A stretch of DNA of 64,000 bases, taken from NCBI GenBank assembly GCA_043759595.1, contig JAYVLG010000031.1, positions 1 to 64,000 of the forward strand, written 5' to 3'. The notes beneath the pieces are model-generated. The model was not told the DNA's origin, searched no databases, and was given only the letters and a program-made list of their open reading frames with translations. Numbering within the stretch: the first letter of the stretch is position 1; every line of letters starts with the position of its first letter. The position numbers were made by a program, and so were the translations under genes. The stretch is from Sulfurirhabdus sp043759595. GTDB taxonomy: Bacteria > Pseudomonadota > Gammaproteobacteria > Burkholderiales > SMCO01. Positions 52,514 to 62,506 of the stretch are shown here, one piece after another.

Positions 52514-54238
52514 ATGGCAGCTGTATCAAGTTCAAGTAATTTAAGTGGTCTTGCTTACGCGCTAGTGCAACATGGCCGTTTACCCAATGCTGATGCCGAG
52601 GCGATCCAAAGTCAGGCAAACACAGAGAAAAACAGCTTTGTCGCACAACTCGTTCAAAGCAAAAAACTCAACGCTTATGAGATAGCCGAATTCGCTTCGT
52701 TAACTTTTGGTTTCCCGTTAATGGACCTTAATGCTATCGACCAGGACCATTTGCTTAAGGGATTGCTTGATGCAGCGTTGATTCAGAAACGTCAGGTGTT
52801 GCCATTACAACAACGTGGCACAAAGCTTTTTCTTGCCATTTCAGACCCCACTAATTTGCAGGCCCTGGATGACGTCAAATTTCAAACCGGCCTGACGGTA
52901 GAACCCGTTATTGTCGAAAACGACAAATTAAGCAAATTGGTTGAAAGATTTGTCGAATCTTCCGACACCAGCATGAAAGATCTGGTGGCAGAAGATTTTG
53001 ATGATCTGGATTTTGTTGACGAAGAAGCCGTAAACAAACAGTCTGAAGCTGCAAGCGGTGAGGTAGATGATGCTCCGGTAGTCAAATACCTTCAAAAAAT
53101 CCTGCTGGATGCCATTAATGCCGGCGCATCCGATATCCACTTCGAACCTTTCGAGAAATATTACCGCATACGCTACCGGATGGATGGTGTGCTATACGAA
53201 CATGCGCAACCCCCTTTGGCAATTAAGGAAAAAATTTCCTCTCGTATCAAAGTAATTTCCAAGATGGACATCTCGGAAAAGCGGGTGCCGCAAGATGGCC
53301 GCATGAAACTGGTGCTTTCCAAGAACCGCGCGATTGATTTTCGCGTTAGCACTTTGCCAACCCTGTTTGGTGAAAAAATTGTAATGCGTATTTTGGATCC
53401 ATCCAGTGCAAAATTAGGTATCGATGCGCTGGGTTATGAGCCTGACCAAAAGGAAATGCTGATGAATGCAATTCAGCGCCCTTATGGAATGGTACTTGTA
53501 ACGGGACCAACAGGAAGCGGAAAAACCGTTTCACTATACACATGCCTGAATATTTTGAATCAACCTGACAGAAATATCTCTACCGCAGAAGATCCGGCCG
53601 AAATTAATTTGCCCGGAATCAACCAGGTCAATGTCAACGACAAGGCCGGACTCACTTTTGCTGCAGCACTAAAAGCTTTTTTGAGGCAAGATCCAGACAT
53701 TATCATGGTGGGTGAGATTCGCGACATAGACACTGCAGAGATATCCATCAAGGCAGCACAAACCGGTCATATGGTGATGTCTACACTGCATACCAACGAT
53801 GCGCCTAGTACGTTAACCCGACTCATGAACATGGGAGTTGCGCCATTTAATATCGCATCTTCCGTTATTCTGATTACCGCTCAGCGACTGGCGCGCAAAC
53901 TGTGCAGCTGCAAACAACCTGCCGATATTCCCCGCGAAGCGCTATTACGCGCTGGTTTTACGGAAGAAGACCTGGATGGTTCATGGACTCTGTATGCCCA
54001 CAAACCGGATGGCTGTGAACTCTGCAAAGGGACTGGATACAAAGGCCGGGTTGGTATATACCAAGTCATGCCAATTTCCGATGAAATCAGCCGCATTATC
54101 ATGAAAAATGGTACAGCCATCGACATTGCTGACCAAGCTAAAATTGAGGGGGTGCGCGACCTCCGTCAATCCGGTTTACTCAAAGTAAAAGCAGGCCTGA
54201 CTTCCCTTGAAGAAGTTGAAGCCGTCACCAACGAATAA
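52514..54238 (+). CDS. pilB: Type IV pilus assembly ATPase PilB
   Basis: The 574-residue ATPase drives pilus extension. It has an N-terminal MshEN-type domain and a GspE core with Walker A GPTGSGKTVSLYT, an Asp/His box, Walker B PDIIMVGEIRDIDTAE and LHTNDAPSTLTRL. A zinc tetracysteine is formed by LCSC and CELC. First gene of pilB-pilC-pilD-coaE-zapD-yacG. Confidence 0.95.
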   Translation: MAAVSSSSNLSGLAYALVQHGRLPNADAEAIQSQANTEKNSFVAQLVQSKKLNAYEIAEFASLTFGFPLMDLNAIDQDHLLKGLLDAALIQKRQVLPLQQRGTKLFLAISDPTNLQALDDVKFQTGLTVEPVIVENDKLSKLVERFVESSDTSMKDLVAEDFDDLDFVDEEAVNKQSEAASGEVDDAPVVKYLQKILLDAINAGASDIHFEPFEKYYRIRYRMDGVLYEHAQPPLAIKEKISSRIKVISKMDISEKRVPQDGRMKLVLSKNRAIDFRVSTLPTLFGEKIVMRILDPSSAKLGIDALGYEPDQKEMLMNAIQRPYGMVLVTGPTGSGKTVSLYTCLNILNQPDRNISTAEDPAEINLPGINQVNVNDKAGLTFAAALKAFLRQDPDIIMVGEIRDIDTAEISIKAAQTGHMVMSTLHTNDAPSTLTRLMNMGVAPFNIASSVILITAQRLARKLCSCKQPADIPREALLRAGFTEEDLDGSWTLYAHKPDGCELCKGTGYKGRVGIYQVMPISDEISRIIMKNGTAIDIADQAKIEGVRDLRQSGLLKVKAGLTSLEEVEAVTNE

Positions 54239-54248
54239 GGAAGCATCC

Positions 54249-55472
54249 ATGGCAACAGCCGCAAAAAAAACCGCCGCCAAAGAATTTCCGTTTACTTGGG
54301 AAGGCGTGGACAAAAAAGGCAAGAAGGTCAAAGGGGATATGATCGCTGCGGGTGAAGCTGTCGTCAAAGTCAACCTGCGCAGACAAGGCGTTACCGTACT
54401 CAAAGTAAAAAAACAAAGTGCGCTAGGCAAAGGCAAGAAAATCACCGAAAAAGATATTGCATTATTTACCCGACAATTGGCTACGATGATGAAAGCCGGA
54501 GTACCCTTACTACAAGCTTTTGATATTGTTGCCAAGGGCCATAGCAACCCAGCCGTTCAAAAACTTTTGCTCGACATCAAAGCGGACGTAGAAACAGGCA
54601 GCAGCTTGACTCAGGCGTTCGGTAAACACCCCCTTTACTTTGATGCCCTCTATTGCAACTTGGTGAATGCAGGTGAGCAGGCTGGTATTTTAGATACGGT
54701 TCTTGAGCGATTAGCCACCTATAGCGAGAAAATCCTTGCCATCAAGGGAAAAATCAAGTCAGCCATGTTTTACCCTATTTCTATCCTTGTAGTGGCATTT
54801 GTGATTACTGCAGTAATCATGCTATTTGTTATACCTGCTTTCAAAGAACTGTTTTCCAGCTTTGGGGCAGATCTTCCGGCACCTACTTTGATTGTCATGG
54901 CCATTTCAGACTTCTTTATAGCTTATTGGTGGGCTATTTTTGGCAGCATCGGAGGCGGATTGTGGTTCTTTTTCTACACTTGGAAACGCTCTCGAAAAAT
55001 GCAGTATTTTATGGACCGCTTACTCCTTAAGCTGCCAATTTTCGGAACACTCCTTGAAAAATCGGCTATTGCACGATGGACCAGAACACTATCCACCATG
55101 TTTGCCGCTGGCGTTCCACTAGTGGAGGCATTAGAGTCTGTAGCAGGTGCAGCAGGAAATATTATTTACTACGATGCCACAAAAAAAATTCAGGGCGAAG
55201 TCAGCACTGGTACTAATCTGACCAATTCCATGCAAAATACCGGCTTGTTTCCCAACATGGTATTACAAATGGTTGCAATTGGAGAGGAATCAGGCGCTTT
55301 GGATGCGATGTTAGGTAAGGTCGCCGATTTTTATGAAGCTGAGGTGGATGACATGGTCGACGCTTTGAGCAGCTTGATGGAACCAGTCATTATGGTTGTA
55401 TTGGGCACATTGATTGGTGGTCTTGTGATTGCTATGTACCTGCCAATCTTCAAGATGGGTCAGGTTGTTTAA
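54249..55472 (+). CDS. pilC: Type IV pilus inner-membrane platform protein PilC
   Basis: The 407-residue protein has two T2SSF domains (about 75-200 and 280-400) with transmembrane helices and the family motif FTRQLATMMKAGVPLLQAF, repeated as TRTLSTMFAAGVPLVEAL. The ATG at 54249 follows GGAAGC and lies 10 bases after pilB; a reading from 54207 would overlap pilB. PilC works with PilB in the pilus motor. Confidence 0.95.
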   Translation: MATAAKKTAAKEFPFTWEGVDKKGKKVKGDMIAAGEAVVKVNLRRQGVTVLKVKKQSALGKGKKITEKDIALFTRQLATMMKAGVPLLQAFDIVAKGHSNPAVQKLLLDIKADVETGSSLTQAFGKHPLYFDALYCNLVNAGEQAGILDTVLERLATYSEKILAIKGKIKSAMFYPISILVVAFVITAVIMLFVIPAFKELFSSFGADLPAPTLIVMAISDFFIAYWWAIFGSIGGGLWFFFYTWKRSRKMQYFMDRLLLKLPIFGTLLEKSAIARWTRTLSTMFAAGVPLVEALESVAGAAGNIIYYDATKKIQGEVSTGTNLTNSMQNTGLFPNMVLQMVAIGEESGALDAMLGKVADFYEAEVDDMVDALSSLMEPVIMVVLGTLIGGLVIAMYLPIFKMGQVV

Positions 55473-55521
55473 AGATAGGGCATGATTTACACTCTTTAGC
55501 CTAAAATAATCTCGGTATTAA

Positions 55522-55554
55522 GGGCATTGCATAATGATGAACGACGCAATGCCC
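55522..55554. repeat. Inverted repeat between pilC and pilD
   Basis: GGGCATTGC (55522-55530) and GCAATGCCC (55546-55554) are perfectly complementary with a 15-base loop. No T tract follows, so it is not a typical intrinsic terminator; it may attenuate transcription or shape the mRNA in the 211-base gap. Confidence 0.5.
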
Positions 55555-55683
55555 GTATAGTCAAACTAACAAGCCTGCAAATTGCAGCGCCCTTAAGACT
55601 GCGAGACTGATTTGTCTATTCAAGCGTTTTCACGGAAAATAGTTTCTCTTACTTTCTCAATTATCTTAATATACCAATAAACC

Positions 55684-56544
55684 ATGCTCTTTCTAGAAAC
55701 TCTCCAATCCTCTCCGTTCGCTTTCATATTTTTAAGCTCTATTCTAGGCCTGATGGTTGGCAGTTTTCTGAATGTTGTTATCTACCGCCTTCCACTTATC
55801 ATGCAACGGGATTGGGAAGCACAATGCGCCGATCTAAAAGGGGAGACTCCGCCTGCTCTCCCTCCTTTTACGTTATCCATACCAAGATCAGCCTGCCCAT
55901 CCTGCGGGCATAAAATTACTGCTGCAGAAAATATACCGCTTTTAAGTTATATTTTCCTGCGAGGAAAGTGCTCTCAGTGCCATGCACCTATCGGAGCACG
56001 TTACCCTTTAGTCGAACTCATTACTGGTATATTGTCCGGAATAATGGCCTGGCATTTCGGGTTTAGCGCCGCAGGAATAGCTGCCATAGTATTTACCTGG
56101 GCCTTGATCGCGCTTACCTTCATTGACTTTGACACCCAATTGTTACCGGACAGCATCACCCTGCCCATGATTTGGGCAGGATTGTTACTCAACCTTTGGA
56201 ATGTTTACGTTCCGCTTTCTGCAGCGGTTATTGGTGCTGTTGCAGGTTATCTTTCTTTATGGTCTGTTTATTGGCTATTCAAGCTGGCAACCGGAAAAGA
56301 AGGCATGGGGTTCGGTGATTTCAAACTCCTTGCTCTCATAGGCGCCTGGCTCGGATGGCAGATGCTGCCCCTGGTTATCCTGCTATCCTCCGTAGTAGGC
56401 GCGGTAGTGGGCGTCAGTCTGATACTCTTCACAAAGCATGGCCGTAACATTCCCATCCCCTTTGGGCCATACCTCGCGGGTGGTGGCTTGATCGCCATGC
56501 TCTGGGGGCATGATCTGACCCAACTATATTTAGGCACTCTCTAA
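55684..56544 (+). CDS. pilD: Prepilin peptidase/N-methyltransferase PilD
   Basis: The 286-residue membrane aspartyl protease cleaves and methylates type IV prepilins. The cytoplasmic tetracysteine (CPSCGHKIT... and GKCSQCHAPIG) and the catalytic aspartates in FIDFDTQLLPD and GFGDFKLLA are present, with about eight transmembrane segments. Confidence 0.95.
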   Translation: MLFLETLQSSPFAFIFLSSILGLMVGSFLNVVIYRLPLIMQRDWEAQCADLKGETPPALPPFTLSIPRSACPSCGHKITAAENIPLLSYIFLRGKCSQCHAPIGARYPLVELITGILSGIMAWHFGFSAAGIAAIVFTWALIALTFIDFDTQLLPDSITLPMIWAGLLLNLWNVYVPLSAAVIGAVAGYLSLWSVYWLFKLATGKEGMGFGDFKLLALIGAWLGWQMLPLVILLSSVVGAVVGVSLILFTKHGRNIPIPFGPYLAGGGLIAMLWGHDLTQLYLGTL

Positions 56545-56551
56545 ATTCAGC

Positions 56552-57163
56552 ATGGTTTATACAGTTGGCCTGACAGGTGGTATTGGTTGCGGCAAAAGTT
56601 GCGCAGCCCGGTTATTTGCTACGCTGGGTGCAACAGTGATCGACACGGATGAAATCGCACACCAGCTGACAGCCCTCGGCCAGCCAGCGCTCGAATTCAT
56701 TGCAACTGCCTTCGGTAATGAATATTTTCATTCAGATGGCAATCTTGACCGCGCAAGAATGCGGCAGCTTATATTTTCTGATCAGACTGCAAAACTCAAG
56801 CTTGAAAATATCCTGCATCCGCTGATCAGACAAAAAGTAATGAAGAAACTTGGTGAGTGCACCACTCCTTACGCCCTTGTTGTTGTGCCCCTGCTTCTGG
56901 AAACAGGAAGTTACCATGCACTGATCCAGCGCAAACTGATTGTTGACTGCACGGAAGAACGACAAATAGCAAGAACGATGGCGCGTAGCAAGTTGACTGC
57001 ACAAGAGGTTCAAGCCATCATGGCTACTCAAATCCCCCGGATCGAACGCTTAGCCTTGGCAGATGACATCATCACGAACTCCGGTGATTTTAACAGCATG
57101 CAACCGCAGATCTTGCAATTACACGAATCCTACCTTCAAGCCACAAAAAAAGTTAGCCACTAG
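56552..57163 (+). CDS. coaE: Dephospho-CoA kinase
   Basis: The 203-residue kinase catalyses the last step of coenzyme A synthesis. It has the P-loop GLTGGIGCGKSCAARLF, IDTDEIAHQL and HPLIRQK. Seven bases after pilD, as in many beta- and gammaproteobacteria. Confidence 0.95.
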   Translation: MVYTVGLTGGIGCGKSCAARLFATLGATVIDTDEIAHQLTALGQPALEFIATAFGNEYFHSDGNLDRARMRQLIFSDQTAKLKLENILHPLIRQKVMKKLGECTTPYALVVVPLLLETGSYHALIQRKLIVDCTEERQIARTMARSKLTAQEVQAIMATQIPRIERLALADDIITNSGDFNSMQPQILQLHESYLQATKKVSH

Positions 57164-57321
57164 TACATATCAACCAGCAATTTTCCATTAAAAATCATTC
57201 TGTTTTAGACTAAACATGATTTTATTTGTCAAATAGCGCCGAATCCGTCAGAATTGGTATATTCATGATGAATTTATTCATCTGCCTGCTTATGATAGAA
57301 CATTGCCCGCCATAATAGACT

Positions 57322-58080
57322 GTGATTAGCTACGAATATCCACTCAATGAACGAATTCGCACCTTGCTTCGGCTTGAGAATTTGTATGAAAAAGTTCATT
57401 ACTTTTTTGCCAAAAATGATGGGGCAGAGCACCATGTCGCATTACTTGTGCTATTTGAAATCCTCGAAGTTGCCAGCCGTGCAGATTTAAAATCTGATTT
57501 ACTGCAAGAATTAGACAGACAAAAACACATTCTGGAAGCGCTGAGAAACAATCCTGCAATTGCTGAGGACGCATTGGAGGAAGTGTTACAGAATATTGAC
57601 AGAACCAGCGCTAACCTGCTGAAAGTAGCAGGAAAAGTCGGCCATCATATGCGTGAAAATGAGTGGCTGATGAGCATCAAGCAACGTTCAGGCATACCAG
57701 GCGGTGTATGTGAATTCGATCTCCCTTCCTATCACTTCTGGTTAAATCTGCCGCCTGATAGCCGGAAACAGGATCTTGCCGAATGGTTAGAACCATTTTT
57801 GCCTATTTACGACGGGTTAAGTATCGTGCTTCGACTTTTGCGAGACAGTGGCAAGTCAAGTAGCTATGTTGCACGTCAAGGCATATTCCAGCAAATGCTG
57901 GCCGGCAGCAAACTGGCGCAAATGCTGCGAATTACACTTCCGCATGATATCCCATGCATTCCGGAAATCAGCGCCAACAAATACGCTTTGAACATTCGTT
58001 TTACCACACCTGACGTTTATCAGCGGCCTAAAGTTTGTGAAATGGACATTGATTTCAAACTTACCTTTTGCAACCTTTGA
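57322..58080 (+). CDS. zapD: Cell division protein ZapD
   Basis: The 252-residue protein bundles FtsZ filaments at the septum. It matches ZapD at YEYPLNERIRTLLRLE and PGGVCEFDLPSYHFWLN. Translation starts at a GTG, the only start that keeps the conserved opening ISYEYPLNER. It is followed by yacG. Confidence 0.92.
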   Translation: MISYEYPLNERIRTLLRLENLYEKVHYFFAKNDGAEHHVALLVLFEILEVASRADLKSDLLQELDRQKHILEALRNNPAIAEDALEEVLQNIDRTSANLLKVAGKVGHHMRENEWLMSIKQRSGIPGGVCEFDLPSYHFWLNLPPDSRKQDLAEWLEPFLPIYDGLSIVLRLLRDSGKSSSYVARQGIFQQMLAGSKLAQMLRITLPHDIPCIPEISANKYALNIRFTTPDVYQRPKVCEMDIDFKLTFCNL

Positions 58081-58092
58081 TTACATTCAGAC

Positions 58093-58290
58093 ATGACATC
58101 TCATACGAAAAAAATCACTTCATGCCCTGTTTGCAAAAAAACCCTTATATGGAGCACAGAAAATCCTTACCGCCCTTTTTGCTCGGAAAGGTGTAAGGCA
58201 ATTGACCTTGGGAATTGGGCAAACGAAGATTATCGCATCCCTGTTGAAGAACCCAGCGAACTCAAAGATACGCCTTATGATGACGAGTAA
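58093..58290 (+). CDS. yacG: DNA gyrase inhibitor YacG
   Basis: The 65-residue zinc protein has CPVCKK and FCSERCK zinc ligands and the conserved IDLGNWANEDYRIP. YacG binds gyrase B and inhibits it. The end overlaps the start of the PCu(A)C gene. Confidence 0.93.
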   Translation: MTSHTKKITSCPVCKKTLIWSTENPYRPFCSERCKAIDLGNWANEDYRIPVEEPSELKDTPYDDE

Positions 58291-58753
58291 CCTTTCAACC
58301 TTCTTTCAATCATTCCATTCTCTTCGCTTCTTTAAGGCAGCGATGCTTTGCACATTATTATTTTCTGGAAGCCATGCACTGGCTAAAAGTGACAACCTTA
58401 CCGTTAGCCAGGCATGGGTTCGCGCCACAGTTCCAGGGCAGGAAGTAAGCGGCGCTTTTATGAACCTGACCAGCAAAACCAATGCTCGGCTCATTAAGGC
58501 TGAAAGCCCGGTTGCTGAGATCGTGGAAATTCACAGTATGTCCATGAATAATGGCGTAATGCAAATGCGAGAAATCAAGGAACTGGAATTACCTGCTGGC
58601 AAAACCGTCCAGTTAGCACCCGGAGGTTTTCATATCATGCTAATCAACCTGTCCAGGCAGCTAAAAGCGGGAGATTCTGTCCCAATCAAGCTAACAATCA
58701 AGGGGGCAGGTAACACTGATTCCGTGATCAGTATTGACACTAAGGTAAAGTGA
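58277..58753 (+). CDS. PCu(A)C periplasmic copper chaperone
   Basis: The 158-residue protein has a signal peptide (hydrophobic about 19-35, cut near SHALA) and the copper-binding pattern of PCu(A)C, with EIHSMSMNNGVMQM and GGFHIML supplying His and Met ligands. It delivers Cu(I) to cytochrome oxidase Cu(A) or to Sco. The start is a double ATG overlapping the end of yacG, which suggests coupling. Convergent with a FixH-like protein gene. Confidence 0.87.
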   Translation: MMTSNLSTFFQSFHSLRFFKAAMLCTLLFSGSHALAKSDNLTVSQAWVRATVPGQEVSGAFMNLTSKTNARLIKAESPVAEIVEIHSMSMNNGVMQMREIKELELPAGKTVQLAPGGFHIMLINLSRQLKAGDSVPIKLTIKGAGNTDSVISIDTKVK

Positions 58754-58791
58754 CGTTGACCTGAACCAGACCATCCAAGTTAAATTTAAAC

Positions 58792-59223
58792 TCAAGTTGC
58801 AAAAGGAATAAACACCATTCGCTGATCTATTTCCAGAATCAGCATCCAGTCACGTCGGCCGGCAACACAAACAGGCAACATTACCTTAGCCTCCCACACA
58901 CTTTCCTGAGCTTGCGTCAGCTGGTACCTGGTTGGCCCCATTTCCATCCCATCCATCTTGAAATCAGCATACACCGACTGCATTCCGGGTGCTGTAATCG
59001 TTATCAAAAAAGGCTTTAGAGCACCAGGGGACTTAGAGAACTGAACAGCCACAGCCTGGCCATTTAGCATGATCTTGCATCCCTGGAGCAAATCAGTACA
59101 TTTTTCCAATTTTGAATTTATCGGAAGAGGCGTTTGCAAAAATTGGTATAGCATCAATCCAGCCAGAGCAACCATGATGAGTGCAACCGATAGCGTTTTC
59201 ACCCTTTCTGCGCCTGCTTTCAT
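58792..59223 (-). CDS. Membrane-anchored hypothetical protein, FixH/YtkA-like
   Basis: The 143-residue protein has one N-terminal transmembrane segment (about 11-29) and a periplasmic beta-rich domain. The MDGMEMGPTRYQL segment and PVCVAGRRDW resemble FixH/YtkA-like domains that occur in copper and cytochrome oxidase assembly; this is a tentative match. The start at 59223 overlaps the stop of the MutT/ThiE gene. Convergence with a PCu(A)C gene supports a copper-related role. Confidence 0.6.
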   Translation of the reverse strand: MKAGAERVKTLSVALIMVALAGLMLYQFLQTPLPINSKLEKCTDLLQGCKIMLNGQAVAVQFSKSPGALKPFLITITAPGMQSVYADFKMDGMEMGPTRYQLTQAQESVWEAKVMLPVCVAGRRDWMLILEIDQRMVFIPFAT

Positions 59224-60173
59224 TAATCCACATCTTCCCATACGCCACGCAGCATTGCTATACCATGAGCTCCGTAACGCCAGGCAGTGACCAAATCAGC
59301 TGACTCCAAACCACCTAAAGCATAAACAGGCATTGGAAGATCCTTCATTACTTCACCAAAAGCTGCCCATCCTAAAACAGGACTATCTGGATGGCTTAGC
59401 GTAGGCAAAACTGGCCCGAGCAAAGCGTAATCCAGATTCAATGCTGCTGCGCGCTCCAAATCTTCCCGATTATGACAGGAAGCACCAACTAAACCGGCAT
59501 CCGGCCTCGCTTCAATATGCATCAACTGTTGTGAAGTCAAATGAACCCCTTCTGCCCCCACCTTGGCTGCAAGAACCACATCACTATTGATAACCACCTT
59601 AGCGCCATAAGTTTTGCCAAGTGAAACCACTTCTGTCGCAAAACTGGTCAGATCTTTTGCAGTCATTTGCTTTTCACGTACCTGCACTATTTTCAAGCCT
59701 GATTTTAACGCTGATTCCAAACGCGCCAGAAAACCCTCTTTACCCAACTCAACTGCATTGCTGATTCCATAGATTGCAGGAAGTGAAAGGGCTTGCAATA
59801 CAGGCCCATTGGCTGGCAACAAAGGGGATACGTTCACTTTATTAATATACTGCCAGGAGAATGCCTGATTTTCATGGGGATAAGGTTCCCCCTGCCACTG
59901 AGTAACACGGTAAAAATGCAATTTAACCAATGCATGTGGGTATGAAAAAATTTGTGTTATCCAAGGATCGGCTTGCATAACCTGGATACCCAACTCTTCC
60001 TGAATTTCACGAACCAGTGCATCGTAGACGCTTTCACCTGGCTCAACTTTTCCCCCTGGAAATTCCCAATATCCGGCATAAGGCTTTCCTTCTGGTCGCT
60101 GTGCAAGCAGAAATTTTCCATCTTCATGCACGATGACAGCAGCAGCAACATCAACCAGCTTCCTCTCGCTCAT
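59223..60173 (-). CDS. Nudix hydrolase (MutT) fused to a ThiE-like domain
   Basis: The 316-residue protein has an N-terminal MutT-type 8-oxo-dGTP diphosphatase domain, with the Nudix box at residues 40-63 (GGKVEPGESVYDALVREIQEELGI in part), and a C-terminal thiamine-phosphate-synthase-like barrel (about 135-316, GLKIVQVREKQMT, GVHLTSQQL). This fusion is common in betaproteobacteria; whether the second half makes thiamine phosphate is uncertain. Its start overlaps the upstream ATPase gene by 4 bases. Confidence 0.9.
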   Translation of the reverse strand: MSERKLVDVAAAVIVHEDGKFLLAQRPEGKPYAGYWEFPGGKVEPGESVYDALVREIQEELGIQVMQADPWITQIFSYPHALVKLHFYRVTQWQGEPYPHENQAFSWQYINKVNVSPLLPANGPVLQALSLPAIYGISNAVELGKEGFLARLESALKSGLKIVQVREKQMTAKDLTSFATEVVSLGKTYGAKVVINSDVVLAAKVGAEGVHLTSQQLMHIEARPDAGLVGASCHNREDLERAAALNLDYALLGPVLPTLSHPDSPVLGWAAFGEVMKDLPMPVYALGGLESADLVTAWRYGAHGIAMLRGVWEDVD

Positions 60174-61045
60174 GAACGCCTAGAAACTCGTTGCTGCCCT
60201 GCCCAGTCTCGCGCAAATTGCCAGGCCACCCGACCGCTACGCGATCCGCGTGTAAGCGCCCACTGCAGCGCATCCATATGTAAAACATCGATATTTTCAG
60301 AATCCGCTTTAAGATAAGCCACCCAGTAATCCACTATTTTTAAATATTCATCTTGCGTAAAAGGATAGAATGACACCCATAAACCAAAGCGCTCTGACAA
60401 GGATATTTTTTCCTCCACCGCCTCGCCAGGATGAATTTCCGACCCTACGTGACGTGCAACCAAATTCTCTTCCATATACTCCGGCATCAGATGGCGGCGA
60501 TTGGATGTTGCGTAAATCAATACATTCTCTGATGTCGCGGCGATAGACCCATCCAGCACAACTTTTAATGCTTTATAACCAGGCTCGTCTGCCTCAAAGG
60601 ATAAATCATCACAAAAAATCAGAAATCGTTCAGGGCGATTGCAAATCTGTTCCACGATCTCAGGCAAATCAATCAGATCTTGCTTTTCAACTTCAATCAG
60701 CCTCAATCCCTTTGCTGCAAATTTATTGAGCACTGCTTTTACTAAAGACGATTTACCTGTTCCATGCGCGCCGGTCAGCAATACATTGTTTGCCGGAAAT
60801 CCCTGCACAAATTGACGGGTATTGCGCTCTATCTGTTTCTTCTGGTCATCGATATCCTGCAAATCTTTGAGAAGAATGCGATGGGGTTGGCTAACGGGCT
60901 GAATAAACCCTGTTCCATTTCGCTTGCGCCAGCGAAATGCAATGGATGCGGACCAGTCCGTCTCCCCGGGTAAATGGGGTATACATTGCTCAAGGCGAGC
61001 AAGCAGGGATTCTGCTTTGGTTATCAAATTTACAAAATCAGTCAT
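60170..61045 (-). CDS. DUF815 AAA+ family ATPase
   Basis: The 291-residue protein has Walker A TGAHGTGKSSLVKA (about 91-104), Walker B RFLIFCDDLSFE and a sensor region LIYATSNRRHLMPEYM. DUF815 proteins are common next to MutT in betaproteobacteria; the function is unknown. Confidence 0.85.
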   Translation of the reverse strand: MTDFVNLITKAESLLARLEQCIPHLPGETDWSASIAFRWRKRNGTGFIQPVSQPHRILLKDLQDIDDQKKQIERNTRQFVQGFPANNVLLTGAHGTGKSSLVKAVLNKFAAKGLRLIEVEKQDLIDLPEIVEQICNRPERFLIFCDDLSFEADEPGYKALKVVLDGSIAATSENVLIYATSNRRHLMPEYMEENLVARHVGSEIHPGEAVEEKISLSERFGLWVSFYPFTQDEYLKIVDYWVAYLKADSENIDVLHMDALQWALTRGSRSGRVAWQFARDWAGQQRVSRRS

Positions 61046-61135
61046 TCAAACAAATTACCTGGGGATTTAAGCACTTATTATTGAAGCAATAACGCTGCTT
61101 CATGGAACACCAAAACAACTTTATTCTGAGTGAGC

Positions 61136-62365
61136 CTAGCTCCGATATTCCGCATTGATTTTTACATAGTCATATGAAAAATCGCATGTCCATACAGTGG
61201 TTTCAGCTGATCCTCTGTTGAGCACTACCCGAATGGTTATTTCATCCTGTTTCATAATTCTTTGTCCATCTGCTTCCTGATAGCTCACCGCTCTACCACC
61301 ATTCTCAACCACCAATACATCGCCCAGATAGAGCGCAATGCGATTAACATCCAGATCAGCAATACCCGCATAACCGATGGCAGCCAGTATTCGCCCCAGA
61401 TTAGGATCAGAGGCAAAAAATGCTGTTTTAACCAAGGGCGAGTGAGCAATCGCATACGCTACCTTTGAGCATTCTGCCTCGTCATGCCCACTTTCGATGT
61501 TAATCGTCATGAATTTGGTTGCCCCCTCCCCATCCCGAACAATCGCCTGAGCTAGGAAAGTAGCCACTTCTGTTATTGCAGCCTGAAGCGCAATGAATTC
61601 ATGACTACCCGGATCGGTAATCTCCGCCATATCAGCTGTGCCAGAGGCGATTAGAATCAGTGAATCATTGGTCGAGGTATCTCCATCTACGGTAATACGG
61701 TTAAATGACCGCTTTACCGCGTGATGCAGCATGGTTTCCAATAAATCATTACGAACCTTAGCATCTGTTGCAATATAGCCCAGCATCGTCGCCATATTGG
61801 GATGAATCATGCCTGATCCCTTGGCAATACCCGTGATCGTAATAACAGTGCCATTCAACTGAATCTGTTTTGAATTAGCTTTGGGTAAAATATCTGTTGT
61901 CATGATTGCCTGTGCGGCATTGAACCAGTTATCTTCACGCAAATCGGCTACACAAGCTGGCAATCCTGCTACCACTCTATCAATTGGCAGTGGCTCCATG
62001 ATGACGCCAGTAGAAAAAGGCAAAATTTGATTCGCTTCACAATCCAATAACTTGGCTAATTCGGCACAAGTGCGTTTTGTTCGGGCCAGCCCTTCCTCGC
62101 CCGTGCCAGCATTGGCATTACCTGTATTCACAACCAATGCTTTCACCGGAAGTTTTGAGTGCAAGTGCTCACGCGCAACCAGGACGGGTGCAGCACAAAA
62201 ACGATTTTGCGTAAAAACGCCTGCAACATGTGCCCCTTCATTCACCGTTATCAGTAATAAATCTTTGCGATTAGGTTTTTTGATATGGGCTTCTGCGATA
62301 CCCAAGGACACCCCTTTAACAGGGATAAGTTGTTCTGATGTTGGTGGTATTAAGTTAACTGGCAT
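61136..62365 (-). CDS. argJ: Bifunctional ornithine acetyltransferase/N-acetylglutamate synthase
   Basis: The 409-residue enzyme of arginine synthesis cleaves itself before the Thr in HPNMATMLGYIATD, giving alpha and beta chains. Other family segments are LVVNTGNANAGTGEEG, the GSGMIHPN loop and ITVDGDTSTNDS. Length is normal. Located between secA and the DUF815 gene, as in related bacteria. Confidence 0.96.
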   Translation of the reverse strand: MPVNLIPPTSEQLIPVKGVSLGIAEAHIKKPNRKDLLLITVNEGAHVAGVFTQNRFCAAPVLVAREHLHSKLPVKALVVNTGNANAGTGEEGLARTKRTCAELAKLLDCEANQILPFSTGVIMEPLPIDRVVAGLPACVADLREDNWFNAAQAIMTTDILPKANSKQIQLNGTVITITGIAKGSGMIHPNMATMLGYIATDAKVRNDLLETMLHHAVKRSFNRITVDGDTSTNDSLILIASGTADMAEITDPGSHEFIALQAAITEVATFLAQAIVRDGEGATKFMTINIESGHDEAECSKVAYAIAHSPLVKTAFFASDPNLGRILAAIGYAGIADLDVNRIALYLGDVLVVENGGRAVSYQEADGQRIMKQDEITIRVVLNRGSAETTVWTCDFSYDYVKINAEYRS

Positions 62366-62506
62366 AAATATTCCGATTTAAGTTAGTATCGAATTCAACT
62401 GTTTCTATTCTAAACCAAAACTGAATAAGTGGTTTAACCACCATAAACCTGAATAAGGCAACAGGCCACTCGTTCGATGAATTAGCTTTATTGAATCTAC
62501 AATTAT

